DNA from: Earliella scabrosa
Lineage: Eukaryota; Basidiomycota; Agaricomycetes; Polyporales; Polyporaceae
Direction of reading: 5' to 3'
DNA length: 64,000 nucleotides
NCBI GenBank assembly: GCA_022605405.1
Contig: JABYQQ010000007.1
Coordinates: 682,001 to 746,000, forward strand
The notes beneath the pieces are model-generated. The model searched no databases and was not told the origin of the DNA. It was given only the letters and a program-made list of their open reading frames with translations. Position numbers and translations under genes: made by a program. Below, one piece after another: positions 34,953-46,218 of this stretch (position 1 is its first letter; every line of letters begins with the position of its first letter).

Positions 34953-37900
34953 ATGCCTCCCGCTATGCCTCCCGTCATGCCTCCTGCCAATGAAACCATC
35001 GTCAATAACCTTCAAAATCATTCACAACCTTCCTTCTCCCGGACGTCCTCTGAGGCGCCCACCTACTTACGTCCGACAACTCCATCTAGCGTGCACTCCT
35101 CGTCAAGCGAGACCGGCGACAACGACATAATCCCCCCTTACGACCCGCACGCACCGCGCACGCTCGTGCTGTGCTTCGACGGCACAGGAGACCAATTCGA
35201 TGCAGACGTGCGTAAATTCCTTTACCGACGACGATCATGACGCCACCGTTCGCTAGCCACGTTGCACTCCGTCTTCCTCTCCCCGCCTGCCTCTGTGCAC
35301 TCGCAGCAAACTCTAACTCACTGCTCTCCGTTCTTTTCATTCTTTAGAACTCAAACGTGGTCAAGTTCTTCAGTCTGCTCAAGCGGGATGATCGGCGCGA
35401 GCAGATGGTCTACTATCAGGTCAGTGACGTCGTTGTGCATTGATGTCGATCGCGATCGTGACCGGGTGCGCTCCTTTGCTGCACGAACGTATCTCCAGAC
35501 CGGTATCGGGACCTACACGAGCCCACAACTCGTAACCTCGGCCGGCCAGGCCATCTCGAAGACGTTGGACCAGATGGTTGCATGGAACCTTGATATGCAT
35601 GTCATGGGTGCGTCCCTGCATTCGCCCTGTCCCGTCTTGCGACAGCACCCCGCGCTGACACGTTCACCGGCGTTCTCTAGGGGGCTACGAGTTCCTAATG
35701 CAGAATTGTACGTGCCTTCACGTTCCTCTCCGCGCCCTACTACGCCCCCTCACAGTCCGGCGCATTCCTTCCCCCGTTCGTGCCGTTCAGACGAAGCGGG
35801 CGACAAAATATGCCTGTTCGGGTTCTCGCGCGGCGCGTATACGGCGCGCGCCCTCGCGGGGATGCTGCACAAGGTCGGGCTCCTCCCCGCGCACAACCGC
35901 CAGCAGATCCCGTTCGCGTACAAGATGTACTCGCGCACGGACGAGGTCGGCTGGTTGCAGAGCACGGCGTTCAAGAAAGCGTTCTCGATCGATGTCGACA
36001 TCGACTTTATCGGCGTCTGGTACGTTGCCATTCCCTTTCGTTGCGCACCTTCCCTTCCCTTCCCTTCATCGCACCCCGCTCCCCCACCCCGCTCCCCATT
36101 TCCGCGCCGTGCCCCGCGTACGTCGGGTGCCGCGCTTCCCAGCTTCATCCACCCGTCGAACGTCGAGACTGACTCCCACACGCTCTCTCCACCCGCGCTC
36201 CGTGGGCACGCAGGGACACGGTCTGCTCGGTCGGGGTGATCCCGCACAGGCTTCCCTTCACGGCGTCCAACACGGCCATCCGCACCTTCCGGCACGCGCT
36301 CTCGCTCGACGAGCGCCGCGCAAAGTTCAAGGCGAACCACTGGCAGCGGCCCTCGACGTGGGAGGCCCACCAGGGTACGCACCCGGGCGATATGCCGCGC
36401 CCGCACATGCGCCACGCGAGCACCACCAAGACGCGCCGGAGCAGCACTCGCTCCAACCAATCGCATTCCCGCTCGAACTCGGGTGCGAAGCCGATGTCGC
36501 CGTCGCGCCTTGCGAGCCTTACGAAGCATCTCAAGGAGCAGACGGACGCGACTGTTGTCGCCGGGGCTACTGCGAGCGCCGGGACGTCCAAGGACGGCGG
36601 CTCGGGCGCGGTGACAGCGGGTGTGAGTGTAGAGAACGAGAGCGAGGGGGATAAGAAGGCGGAGGTCGTGGTGGAGACGGTAAGTAGCAGCGCGGAGGCC
36701 GCAGTTGACGCCGCGGAGAAGGTCGCGGACGAAGTCGCCGCCGCGGCGGGTGAGGCGGGGAGGAAACTTTGGACGGAGGCGCGGAGCAGGTTCGGGACGC
36801 TGCGGACGCTGATGCGCAAGAAGGGGAAGCGGATGACCGAGGAGGAGCAGGCGTTCAACAGGGCGCAGCAGGAGCTCAGTAGCAGCGCTCTGCCTGCGCC
36901 TGAGACGGACGTGAAGGAGGTGTGGTTCGCGGGCTGCCACTCTGGTGCGTGCATTTCGACCCTGGTATGCAGTGCGAGCATATACTGACGGCTGCCCCAC
37001 TTCGATTCGCTAAATGCCCGTGCATTTACGTGCGCCGCGTACCGCGTACCATACCTCTCTTTCGACCCCCTCGCACCCCCGCCCTGGAACATCGAACAGA
37101 CGTCGGCGGCGGCTCGGTGCGCGACGAGGAGAAACACTCGCTCGCACGCATCCCGCTCCGGTGGATGATCCGCGAATGCTTCCGCACCAACACCGGCATC
37201 CGCTTCCACGCCGAGCTCCTCAAGGACATCGGCCTCGACCCCGCCACGCTCTGGCCGCACGCGCGCGTCGGCGTCGAGTTTGGGCCCGGGCTCGCGCACG
37301 CTCCGCAGATCCCGCCCATCGCGCCCTCGCCGCGCATCTCTGAGGCGTTCGACCCGCCCCATCCCCCGACGCAGATGCACGCTCAGATGCAGCAGGTGGG
37401 GCCGCGCATTGCGCTGAACCCGCCGACACCGATGGAGCTCTCGAGGGAGGACGTCGAGCGGCGCGTTCTGCACGCGATGTCGACGCCCTCGGGCGCCGTC
37501 CACGCCACGCTCACGAGCAATGCGCCGTGCCCGCCGCCGGCCTCCCGCTTCGCCGAGCACGCCCGGCACGTCTCGGTGTCGACCACGCGCACACTCGTCG
37601 GCACGATGTCGTGCCCGGGCGCGGGTGGGGAGAAGGCGCCGTTGCACACGGAGCCGCTGGAGATGCCGGTGGACGAGGAGGGGGAGGAGGTGCGCGACGC
37701 GACGTGTCAGGTTTATGACCAGCTCTCGCTCAAGTGGTGGTGGTGGATCGTGGAGCTCATCCCGATCGAGCAGCGCAGGCAGCTCTCGGACGACGAGTGG
37801 ACGCGGTATATGTCGTGAGTTGCTCTTCGGATTCCTTTAGGGGGTGTCGTGCTGATCACCGTTGGTGCGGGGCCCACAGGTTCAACCGTGGGCGGGGGCG

Positions 37901-38027
37901 CAAGATGCCGCCTGGGATGGATCGGCCGCTCGTGCACAAGAGCGTGAAGCTCAGGATGGAGCATGTGCCAAAGTACATGCCCAAGGTGCGCGAGTGGGCG
38001 TCGCTCAACCCGATTTGGGTGGATTGA
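34953..38027 (+). CDS. DUF2235 (Tle1-like) alpha/beta hydrolase, paralog 1
   Basis: Eight exons with consistent phases: 34953-35207, 35348-35419, 35499-35607, 35681-35707, 35791-36019, 36214-36944, 37100-37814 and 37880-38027; 761 residues. The DUF2235 family includes the catalytic domain of bacterial Tle1 phospholipase effectors. Seen are the opening strand RTLVLCFDGTGDQFD, the tyrosine-rich VYYQTGIGTY, the nucleophile elbow LFGFSRGAYTARALAG with Ser near residue 166, FIGVWDTVCSVG and DVGGGS followed by HSLARIPLRWM. No signal peptide or membrane span is seen. Compared with paralog 2 it has a long Ala/Glu/Lys helical insert at about residues 370-445 and a Pro/His-rich stretch further on. Substrate is unknown in fungi; lipid ester hydrolysis is inferred from the bacterial relatives. 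Confidence 0.91.
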
Positions 38028-40249
38028 AGGCGTCCCCGATTCGTTTGAACTTCGCATCGTGGCAATTCCCGGAGTGCAGAGGTATGCACTCACTCTGCTC
38101 GCATGAGCAGCGGTGCCCGGGGACGACCGGCGAGGGTGGATGTGGTCGAGGTTGGCGAGCGGGTTCCATTGCTTGACCCGCCGTCATGCACATGCATGAA
38201 TCTACGAGATCCAGATCTAGCATCGGGATCTCTTTGCTGTATAGTTATTTCTTGATGTATGTTTTCTCATGGCTTTGACGTACGTATGATAGCGTAGCTA
38301 GTTTACGACTTTTGGGTAGTAATGTCCGTAATGATCATTGGTGGATGGTGTCGAGTCTGATTCTGTCTGCACATCTCCGTGCGATTCTCATTAGTTCTAC
38401 TGGCCTTCATAATTTACAAACCATTCCATCAACTCGCCATCCAGTTCGGTCGCAAGTACTTCAACGCGCGGGGACAGGAGGGGATGCGAGGGTGGCTAGT
38501 CAACGGTGTAGGAAGCGTTGTGGGTAGCGTCCAGCATCCAGACCCTTTGTTCCTATGCCTCAACCGTGTTAGTAGACGACACATGCGAATTTGCATACCT
38601 CCAGAGAGACACCGGTGGATGGGCTGAGAAAAGCCCTGCTGGGACCCCTGCGAGAGTGAGATCTGGCTCCCTAGCTGGCACAGTATGTGAACCTGGTAGA
38701 AAATCTTGGTCAGTCCACTCTGATAGCATACATGGGCCAATTTGACACGTTACCAGATCAGTACGAGGACGCGGACGGCGCTGAACGCCGTTTTTGCTCT
38801 GAAGGACATGCAAATGGCGGTTTTTGCCAAGTATGTGTTCCCACGCTGTGCGCTCCCCGATCGTGGATTAGTCAGCTTTCCCACCGTTGTTGAGGCGACT
38901 TGTGGTACGGACAGGGTACGGAGTCCAGGAAGAACGACGACCTCACTGAGAGGCTACAGAAAATGCTTCAGCTCGTGACTCTCTCCATCTTACCTCCGGG
39001 AAGTGCACGACAGACACCGGGACTCCCTTCACCCCCGTCGCAGCGCCTCGTATTCCTGCATTCCCTCCTGGTCCGCGGCGGAGAACTTAGAAGCGTATCC
39101 AGACAGACTTCGACGATTCGACGCGAACCTACGTTCGAAGAACCGCGATTCTAGCTGCTTCAACGGCCCTCAGAATCGTCTCCGAGATCACACACTTACC
39201 CACATGATCCTGTCAACAGGTCTTGCTTGCCATTCATCCGATTGCAGCCCAGTTGTATTGCGCACTGTGTGCGTGGCAATACATAATATGTACATACACA
39301 CCGGCTTCCGCTTCTTTGACACTTCAGGTTAGAGTCGGGTGGCACTCACACTCGTATTCATCACGTTGACATGGAGGAGCGCTCACAGCTTGCTTTGAAC
39401 CACCCCGTCACCGAAACGTCACCCGATGCCAGTGCGAGGTTCGCGCAAAGCCCACCGAGAGGTTGTGATAGCCCGAAGCAATCGCAGTCTGGTGCGGTCA
39501 GGGTCATAAGGTGCGCATCTTTCGCTCGTGCTCGACGCATCACTGACAGTGGCAGCATCGATGCAGGGAAGTCGAACGGAGCTGCCAGCGTGCATGGCGC
39601 CGGAGAGCCGTCGAACTTCCCTGCTTCATGCGACTTCGACTGGGGTGCTCTCTCACCCATCCATGCATGGATTGAGCAAGAGGCGCACACCATGCTCTCG
39701 TCCCGGTCCCAAGCCTAGCGGCAGCGCTGGGCTGGACGCCGCCCGATGGGAAGTGAAGCAAGACCGGAGGATGTCAGAGTCGGAGCGCGTGGCCCGAAAC
39801 CCCCCGACGCGCGACAGTCCGTGGACATCGTGTCGCGAGTCGATGAGCGCGAACTTTACCGACTGGTGAGCGACAGAGTAAATATGATGGATCGCAGAAA
39901 TTGAAATGGATGGCTGATGACGTGAATAGAGGCGCCTATGGAGGTGTATGGATCGAGGACGGATATGGCAGCTGTGCTGGCCACGGACGATCTGCCGCTC
40001 TGCACCCGGCGATGGGCCAGAAGCGGGGGAGGGCTCCTGCTGGATCCTCCGATGCTTCTCGCTCCGTTCGCTTGCTCGCATGGCCAAGAAGTCTCTGCCA
40101 GCATCGGGGCGAAATGGCTGCACCACCTGCCACCCGCCCGCGTCGTCGCTCGCTCGCGCCCTCCCTCGCCCGCTATTTAGCTTCTTCAGACCTGCCCGCC
40201 CCAGCTGTGCGTCCGCCCTTCCTCCCGCGTGCATCCCACAGCTCGCGCC
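38028..40249. other. 2.2-kb non-genic stretch between the DUF2235 paralogs
   Basis: No gene can be supported. Around 38380-38980 the plus strand has peptide-like stretches (FIIYKPFHQLAIQFGRKYF, then ALNAVFALKDMQMAVFAKY) that could be exons or remnants of an unrecognised gene. A weak AT-rich word at 40175-40182 precedes paralog 2. Confidence 0.35.
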
Positions 40250-42399
40250 ATGTCCGCCCCCAAGCCCAGCCCAATCACCCCGAGCTCGTCGACGGACTCC
40301 AAGTCGTCTGGCCCCGCCTGGGACTCCCCGACCTCTGCACACTCCACCAACGCGACATCGCACTCGAGCGAAGACGGCTGCTACGACATCGTTCCTCCCA
40401 GCCATCCTGCTCGCACCCTGGTCCTCTGTTTCGATGGCACGGGCGATCAGTTCGATGCCGATGTCGGTGTACCCCCAGCTTCTTCCTAACCCTCTTTGAC
40501 TGACTATATGCGTCAGAACTCGAACGTGGTGACCTTCTTCAGCCTACTCAAGAAGGACGATCGCAACGAACAGATGGTGTACTACCAGGTATATGCGCCG
40601 TCATTCGTCACTGGGCCGCTCTCGAGAACTAACCGCTCCGTTCCGCGCTCCAGCCTGGAATCGGAACGTACACGTCCAACACCCAGAACGTGAACGGCAT
40701 CCGCGCTAGGTTCTCCCGCCTGCTCGACGAGATGATCGCTTGGAACCTCGGTGCTCATGTTATGGGTCTGTACCATCGGCTCCTTGTCCACTAGTTTATT
40801 CCTGACGGCCGTCGTCCTCCCAGCGGGATACGAGTTCCTCATGCAAAACTGTGAGTGGGATTTGAGAGTCTGTGAACAATCGCTGACTCGTTATGTTCTG
40901 CCAGACCAAGCCGGTGACAAAGTGTGCCTCTTCGGTTTCTCTCGCGGTGCATACACCGCCCGCGCCCTCGCGGGCATGATCCACAAGGTCGGTGGCTGTG
41001 TCAAACTAGCGGCGGAGTCGTCCTCATATTCGGATCGCAGGTCGGCCTCCTTCCGGCGTGTAACCACCAGCAGGTCCCTTTCGCCTACTCGATGTACGCG
41101 CGGGACGACGAGATGGGCTGGAAGCAGTCGACCGCCTTCAAGAAGGCCTTCTCGATCGACGTCGACATCGAGTTCATCGGTGTCTGGTGAGCCCCTCTCT
41201 CCCTTCTTGACTCGTTGCAACCATGAACGCTTTGCCACCTCAGGGATACCGTCGCGTCCGTCGGCATATTCCCCCACACCCTGCCCTTTACGCGGTCCAA
41301 CACGGCCGTCCGCGTCTTCAGACACGCGGTCGCGCTCGACGAGCGCCGCGTCCGCTTCAAGCCCGCGCTGTTCACGCGCGCGACGCCCGAGGAGGACGCG
41401 CTTGGGACGCACCCGGGCGACATGCCCAAGTATGACACGACGTTCGCGACGCGGGACGGCGTCGAGGCCCCGCCCAAGAAGAAGAAGAAAAAGGGCAAGA
41501 AGCGGCAGCTCATGGAGCAGTTCGAGGCCGAGGACGGCGACTGCCACGGCGAGACGGACGTCCTCGAGGTGTGGTTCGCCGGATGCCACTGTGGTGCGTC
41601 TCTCGCCCTCCCGCTCTCTCCCTCTCTTCCAATGCAGCCGGAGACACGGATCTGACGACCCAACCCCTCCCTCCCTCACAGACGTCGGCGGCGGGAGCGT
41701 CGCAAACGGCACGCCGCACTCGCTCGCGCGCATCCCGCTCCGGTGGATGATCCGCGAGTGCTTCCGGATGGACACAGGCATCCGCTTCCACGGCGAGCTC
41801 CTGCGGCGGATCGGGCTCGACCCCGCCGCGCTGCACCCGGTCGTGCAGCCGCGCCCGCCGGCGCTCAAGCCCGAGCCCGTGCACCGCGACAGCGTCGCGC
41901 AGCCGGTCGCGCACTCGACCGAGGAGGACCACGAGGTGCGCGACGCGCTTGCGCCGATTTATGACCAGCTCTCGATTGCGCCGTATTGGTGGGCGTTGGA
42001 GGTCGTGCCTGGGACGAAGAAGCATTGGTGGAACGTGTCTCCGTACGTGTCGCTCGTTGCTTGCTCCTCCCTTCAAGTTCATGTGTCCTCCCTCCTCCCA
42101 TTCACCCCTTCACCCATTCATTCCCCGTCCTCCAGCCTTGCCGGAGTTCTGTCTTTGCTCCATTCGTCCCCTCCTCCTCTGCCAAGCTTTCCATGCCACC
42201 CATCGAACGCTGAGCTAACCTGACTGAACTTGCGCCGTGCAGACCGAACATGGGCAACGGGCGGCGCGTGCCCAAGCGCCACGCGCCGTTCTTCGTCCAC
42301 CGGAGCGTCAAGGTGCGGATGGAGGCGCAGGGCGAGCTCGAGGGCGGGCCGTACGAGCCCAAGGCGAACTTCAAGCACGAGCCCGTCTGGGTCGACTGA
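40250..42399 (+). CDS. DUF2235 (Tle1-like) alpha/beta hydrolase, paralog 2
   Basis: Nine exons: 40250-40462, 40517-40588, 40654-40765, 40824-40850, 40905-40987, 41041-41186, 41244-41593, 41682-42042 and 42243-42399; 506 residues. Exons 2 and 4 have the same lengths as in paralog 1 (72 and 27 nt), and exons 5 and 6 (83+146) together equal the 229-nt exon 5 of paralog 1. The same motifs are present: LCFDGTGDQFDAD, PGIGTYTS, GFSRGAYTARALAGMIHK (Ser near residue 150), FIGVWDTVASVG, DVGGGS and HSLARIPLRWM. In place of the long helical insert it has a short Lys-rich run (PPKKKKKKGKK), a possible nuclear or membrane-contact signal. The C-terminus ends HEPVWVD, like NPIWVD in paralog 1. Function as for paralog 1. 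Confidence 0.92.
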
Positions 42400-43910
42400 G
42401 CACCGGCAACGATCGTCTGTGCTTGGACGAAGGTCTGAATGTGGACCCAAGCCGCCTTGGTGCGTTGATGTGTCGTGGCCTGTGGAGGTGGGGGCGAGGA
42501 TACAGAGGCCGTGCGTCGTGATCCTTACTATACGTCATGTACCAGTAATTTTGCTTCGTCGATAGTGCTCTCCGTTACCGTTACTACCGTTAATGCTCTC
42601 CTGCTTTCAGCTAATCGATCGTCGTCTACCACAGACAGTTTGGTTGTTGGCGCTTCCGATGGGGCAGCAGTGGGGGCGGACAGGCACCTTGCAAACTGGA
42701 TAGAGTACGTTCTCATGCTACACAACGTATTTTATATGCCTGTCAGGAATCTCTAGACATACTAGGGATGTCGTCACTCTTGAGGCGTACATCGACGTTC
42801 CCACGAGGGACTTTCTCGCAGGAACTTTCAGCCTCTATTCATAAGGAACGACTGTCTTCCGCCCAACTGAACTGTAGGCTGGTTTACGAGCCTACATCCT
42901 ACGGCTAATTGCGTCGCGGGCCTTGCCAATTCGTTTCGTAGTATTAGTCGAAAGCCTGTGTCCATACATCACCCATCCCGGGTCCTATATATCAGCATCA
43001 GCACCCAACAGCGACACAACACGGCGGCGGAAGGAGGACGTCTGACCGTGACGACGCATCCGCCATGATGCTCGGACCTCCAAGGCTCCAAGGCGTTCCT
43101 CGCGCCGCCACGCATGCGAGGGGAGGCCGGGGCAGGCGCAGCACAACGGCCGCGGCACGCACTTGGGCCGGAAGAGGTACGTGCTCCCGCACCGCGATCC
43201 CACACGGACGCAGTGGGCTGCGAAGGGCCTGTATTCCTTTTCTACGACGTTGACTATGACGGTCTCCAGGGGTACCTTAGTTGGCTGGGAGATGTTCATC
43301 GATTGCGAGCTCGAGTGCCCATGTGTATGATGTCTGTTCTTCGAGAATAGTTCGCAGTCGCTGCTACGAGAAGCCTAAAATGGAGCGTGCGTTACTTTGT
43401 CCCTGCACACTGCAGTGTCGATGAGGCGACCCTAGTGAAGGATAGGAATTGGGTGGAAGTATACATAGCAGCTCCACCGAGCGCTAAACTCACGGCCGCA
43501 GCCATCGTTGGGATCCAGACTGATCCAGATCGGAACTTCTAAGATGATCTTTGCTGGTCACTAGGATTGCCGCCGGGGATACGTATGTCTCTCCTCTAGA
43601 CAACACGGGCCCGTGAGTCCCATGACGGTATTTCGAAGGCCAGTCTCAGGCCCCGCTGCCAAAGAAACATACTACATATCATGGAGGGACTCGCACCATG
43701 CGTTCATACAACAAATGGCGCCTGTCAGACCACTGGCCTCCAACTACCAATCATCTATAATCCGACCCGTCGACGCCGCCGCCTCATGCCTCCTGTTTTC
43801 TGCCTGGGCCAGCCTTGTGAATATTGTCTGTCCTGAGAGCTGCTAACGTGACGCAGGAGTATTTCTCTTGCTCGTCTCCGAGTCTCACTAATTCTAGTCC
43901 CTCAATTGCC
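42400..43910. other. 1.5-kb intergenic region
   Basis: No supported gene. A TATATAT word at 42986-42992 resembles a plus-strand core promoter but only short Arg-rich frames follow. The last 150 bp resemble in places the region before the next paralog (46130-46218), so the duplication included some 5' flank. Confidence 0.35.
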
Positions 43911-45267
43911 ATGCGACTGGTACCGGCTCATATCTGCTCCTTTCTGTCCCACACAGCTCTGGTATCCACAGCCCTCGTCAATTACACCATAGACGATGAA
44001 TATGGTGACTCTGTCACCGGGCTCGCACCCTCTTACCTGCCTCCAAACGGATGGTCTCAAGGCTCTCAATGCGGGAAATGTATTATCACTCCAGCCGTAC
44101 ACCTTGACCAGCCTTTCGCTAGCACATGGCATGACGCGACCTTTGAGCCGGGTGGCGAGGAGCGTCGCATCCAAGCCAGGTTCACCGGGAGCGCAGTCTA
44201 TGTGTTCAACCTTGTCCCAAACAATGTCCCTAAAGCGCAAGTGACCTACACCAACCTCACTTTCTTCATCAACAACACACTCGTTGGACACTACGTTCAC
44301 ACTCCAGATCCATCCGGTCCACAACTTCAATACCGCGTTCCTGTCTATGTGAACGCCTCCCTGCCGTATGCGGACCACATCCTCGACGTCGTTGCGGGCG
44401 GCACTCAGTACTCGCTGGTATTATTCGACTCCATCACTTACACTAGCAATTCCGAGGACGACGGAGCAGCGTCCAATACGCGTACGCAACCCTCCACACA
44501 CTCATTAGGCCTCTCCTCATCTCGACTCCTTCCATCCATATCCCCGTCAGCCCATGAGCCAAGCACAGTGTCACCTCATGCTCGGACATACTTGAGTCCA
44601 GGGGTGATAATCGCCATCGTTATCCCCCTGGTCTCGGTTACCTGTATTCTCACACTTCTACTTCTTCATATCCGCCGACGGAGATACAAGAAGCACCTCC
44701 ATCGCACTCGGACTCGGATGAACACCGACCTTTCAGCAGACGTCCCCGCGGAGTCACAAAGGTCTGGGCTGACCTTCGCAAGATGGCAGAGGACTGTCAG
44801 CCGCCCTCCATCTCTTTCACTTCTTGCGCATCACTCAGAAGGGTCAGTGTCGGATGCATCACGAGTGCTCAATGCTGGTCGAAGTCATTGTGAGTGTCTG
44901 GTGTATCTAGAACAGGATGTCCAGTGGCTGATGAGCGTACGAAACAGCACTGGCATCAACCCAAATGCACACGACCCCGAACGTTGAGCCCAATCATAAA
45001 TCCCGGCGACTCCTTGTTGAGCTTGTCCAGCGGATCCAAGATCTTGAGTTGCAATTATGTCACTTGAGGCAGCCCCGCGTTACCATGGAGTCGACCCCAC
45101 CTCTAGGGAGCTCAAGGCACGCAGGCGTTCTCGAGGAGAACGCCAGACTGAGGGCTCAACTCGACCTTTTGGTAATGCAGCTACGGGCTGCTGAGCGCCG
45201 CCAAGCTGAAACACCGTCCGAACTGCTTCCGACGTATGAGGAGGCTAGAGCTAACGATACCCCCTAG
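43911..45267 (+). CDS. Single-pass membrane protein with conserved ectodomain, paralog 1
   Basis: Two exons, 43911-44889 and 44948-45267, phase-matched; 432 residues. A hydrophobic start (RLVPAHICSFLSHTALVSTALV) acts as a signal peptide. The ectodomain NYTIDDEYGDSVTG, then FASTWHDATFEPG, FTGSAVYVFNLVPNN and LDVVAGG is a family very common in Agaricomycetes and of unknown function. It has several Asn-x-Ser/Thr glycosylation sites. A Ser/Thr linker leads to one membrane span (GVIIAIVIPLVSVTCILTLL) with a basic stop (HIRRRRYKKHLHR). The cytosolic part ends in a coiled coil (ENARLRAQLDLLVMQLRAAE) and LPTYEEA. I chose the ATG at 43911 because it opens the signal peptide. Receptor- or sensor-like topology is inferred. 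Confidence 0.75.
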
Positions 45268-46218
45268 TTTGTAGTGGTAAGAAGCCATCCATTCCTCCAT
45301 GGACCCTCTCCATTAATCAGACTTGCCACTTGAATCCGATCTCTTCTAGCTACTTTTCCCTCGCGTCCATTCCAGTATTCTTATTTATATGCATTTGTGT
45401 CCACCGTAACTGCTTAGCGGACATGTTTACGACGTCAGCTCAGTGAGGCATCAGTGGGCAATTTGTCACCGAACGACAAGTACGAGCACCACCTACAGCT
45501 TCCAGCTCACGGAGAGGCCCCCAACATACACACCCGCGCAATCCTCAATATCCAACTTCCCTTCAAAGATTTGCGGCTCGTGTGCGGCATGCCAACCTGT
45601 GCCAACAGTTCAGCCTCGCCAGTTGAACTTGAAGGCAGTGTTGACGAGATATACAAGTTTGTATTTCCAGTACTTATGTCAAAGTCGACATGGGGATAGA
45701 CGTGTGGATTTTTGATCCGTACGCTCAAACAGTTGGATGTATCAGATTGAGGTGAGTTGGCAACAGTGTGGGCTGGTGCCGCTAGTTCTCACGATGTCGC
45801 GCGCTTAGCAGCTTCAACGTTTGCCAGCCTCCACTGCCACCCGGAGACAGCACTTCCCTCCGACTCGGATCCGGCTCCAACTCGCAATCTCTGCCAGCTC
45901 TCTTGTGTGCTAAACAATTGAACGAATGGGTTGTTCATTGCCTGCTACTGGTTACTCGGTGAATGTTCCGAGCGGCACTTCGTGACGAGCGCCGAGCCTT
46001 TCGAAGTTCCGAAGTTGCAGCAAGAATGGCTCATAACATAGTAGGTAAGACAGGAAGAATCGTATCCATCTTCACGCAATATATGCTACTGATTACCCAC
46101 CTCAGTCCGACCGCCATCTGATCATTGAGAAACCGCCCTGTCAACACCGCCGCCCCAGGCTCAGTCTCGGGGCCTCAGAGCCAGTACTCAAGTCTATCTC
46201 CCTTGCTCTGCCTCTCTC
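45268..46218. other. Intergenic region between the membrane-protein paralogs
   Basis: 951 bp. An 81-codon plus-strand frame at 45454-45699 has no known motif. The segment just before 46219 partly matches the upstream flank of paralog 1. Confidence 0.35.

Noticed and set aside
33989..34993. 334-codon plus-strand frame
   Set aside because: No motif; overlaps the TATA box and start of DUF2235 paralog 1 in another frame.
35750..37000. 416-codon minus-strand frame
   Set aside because: Also antisense to DUF2235 paralog 1, crosses its introns, and has Arg/Ala-rich composition without motifs.
36145..37647. 500-codon minus-strand frame
   Set aside because: It lies opposite DUF2235 paralog 1, whose plus-strand exons carry all family motifs. 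Long antisense frames are expected in such GC-rich coding sequence.
40891..41868. 325-codon minus-strand frame
   Set aside because: Antisense to DUF2235 paralog 2 exons and introns; no motif.
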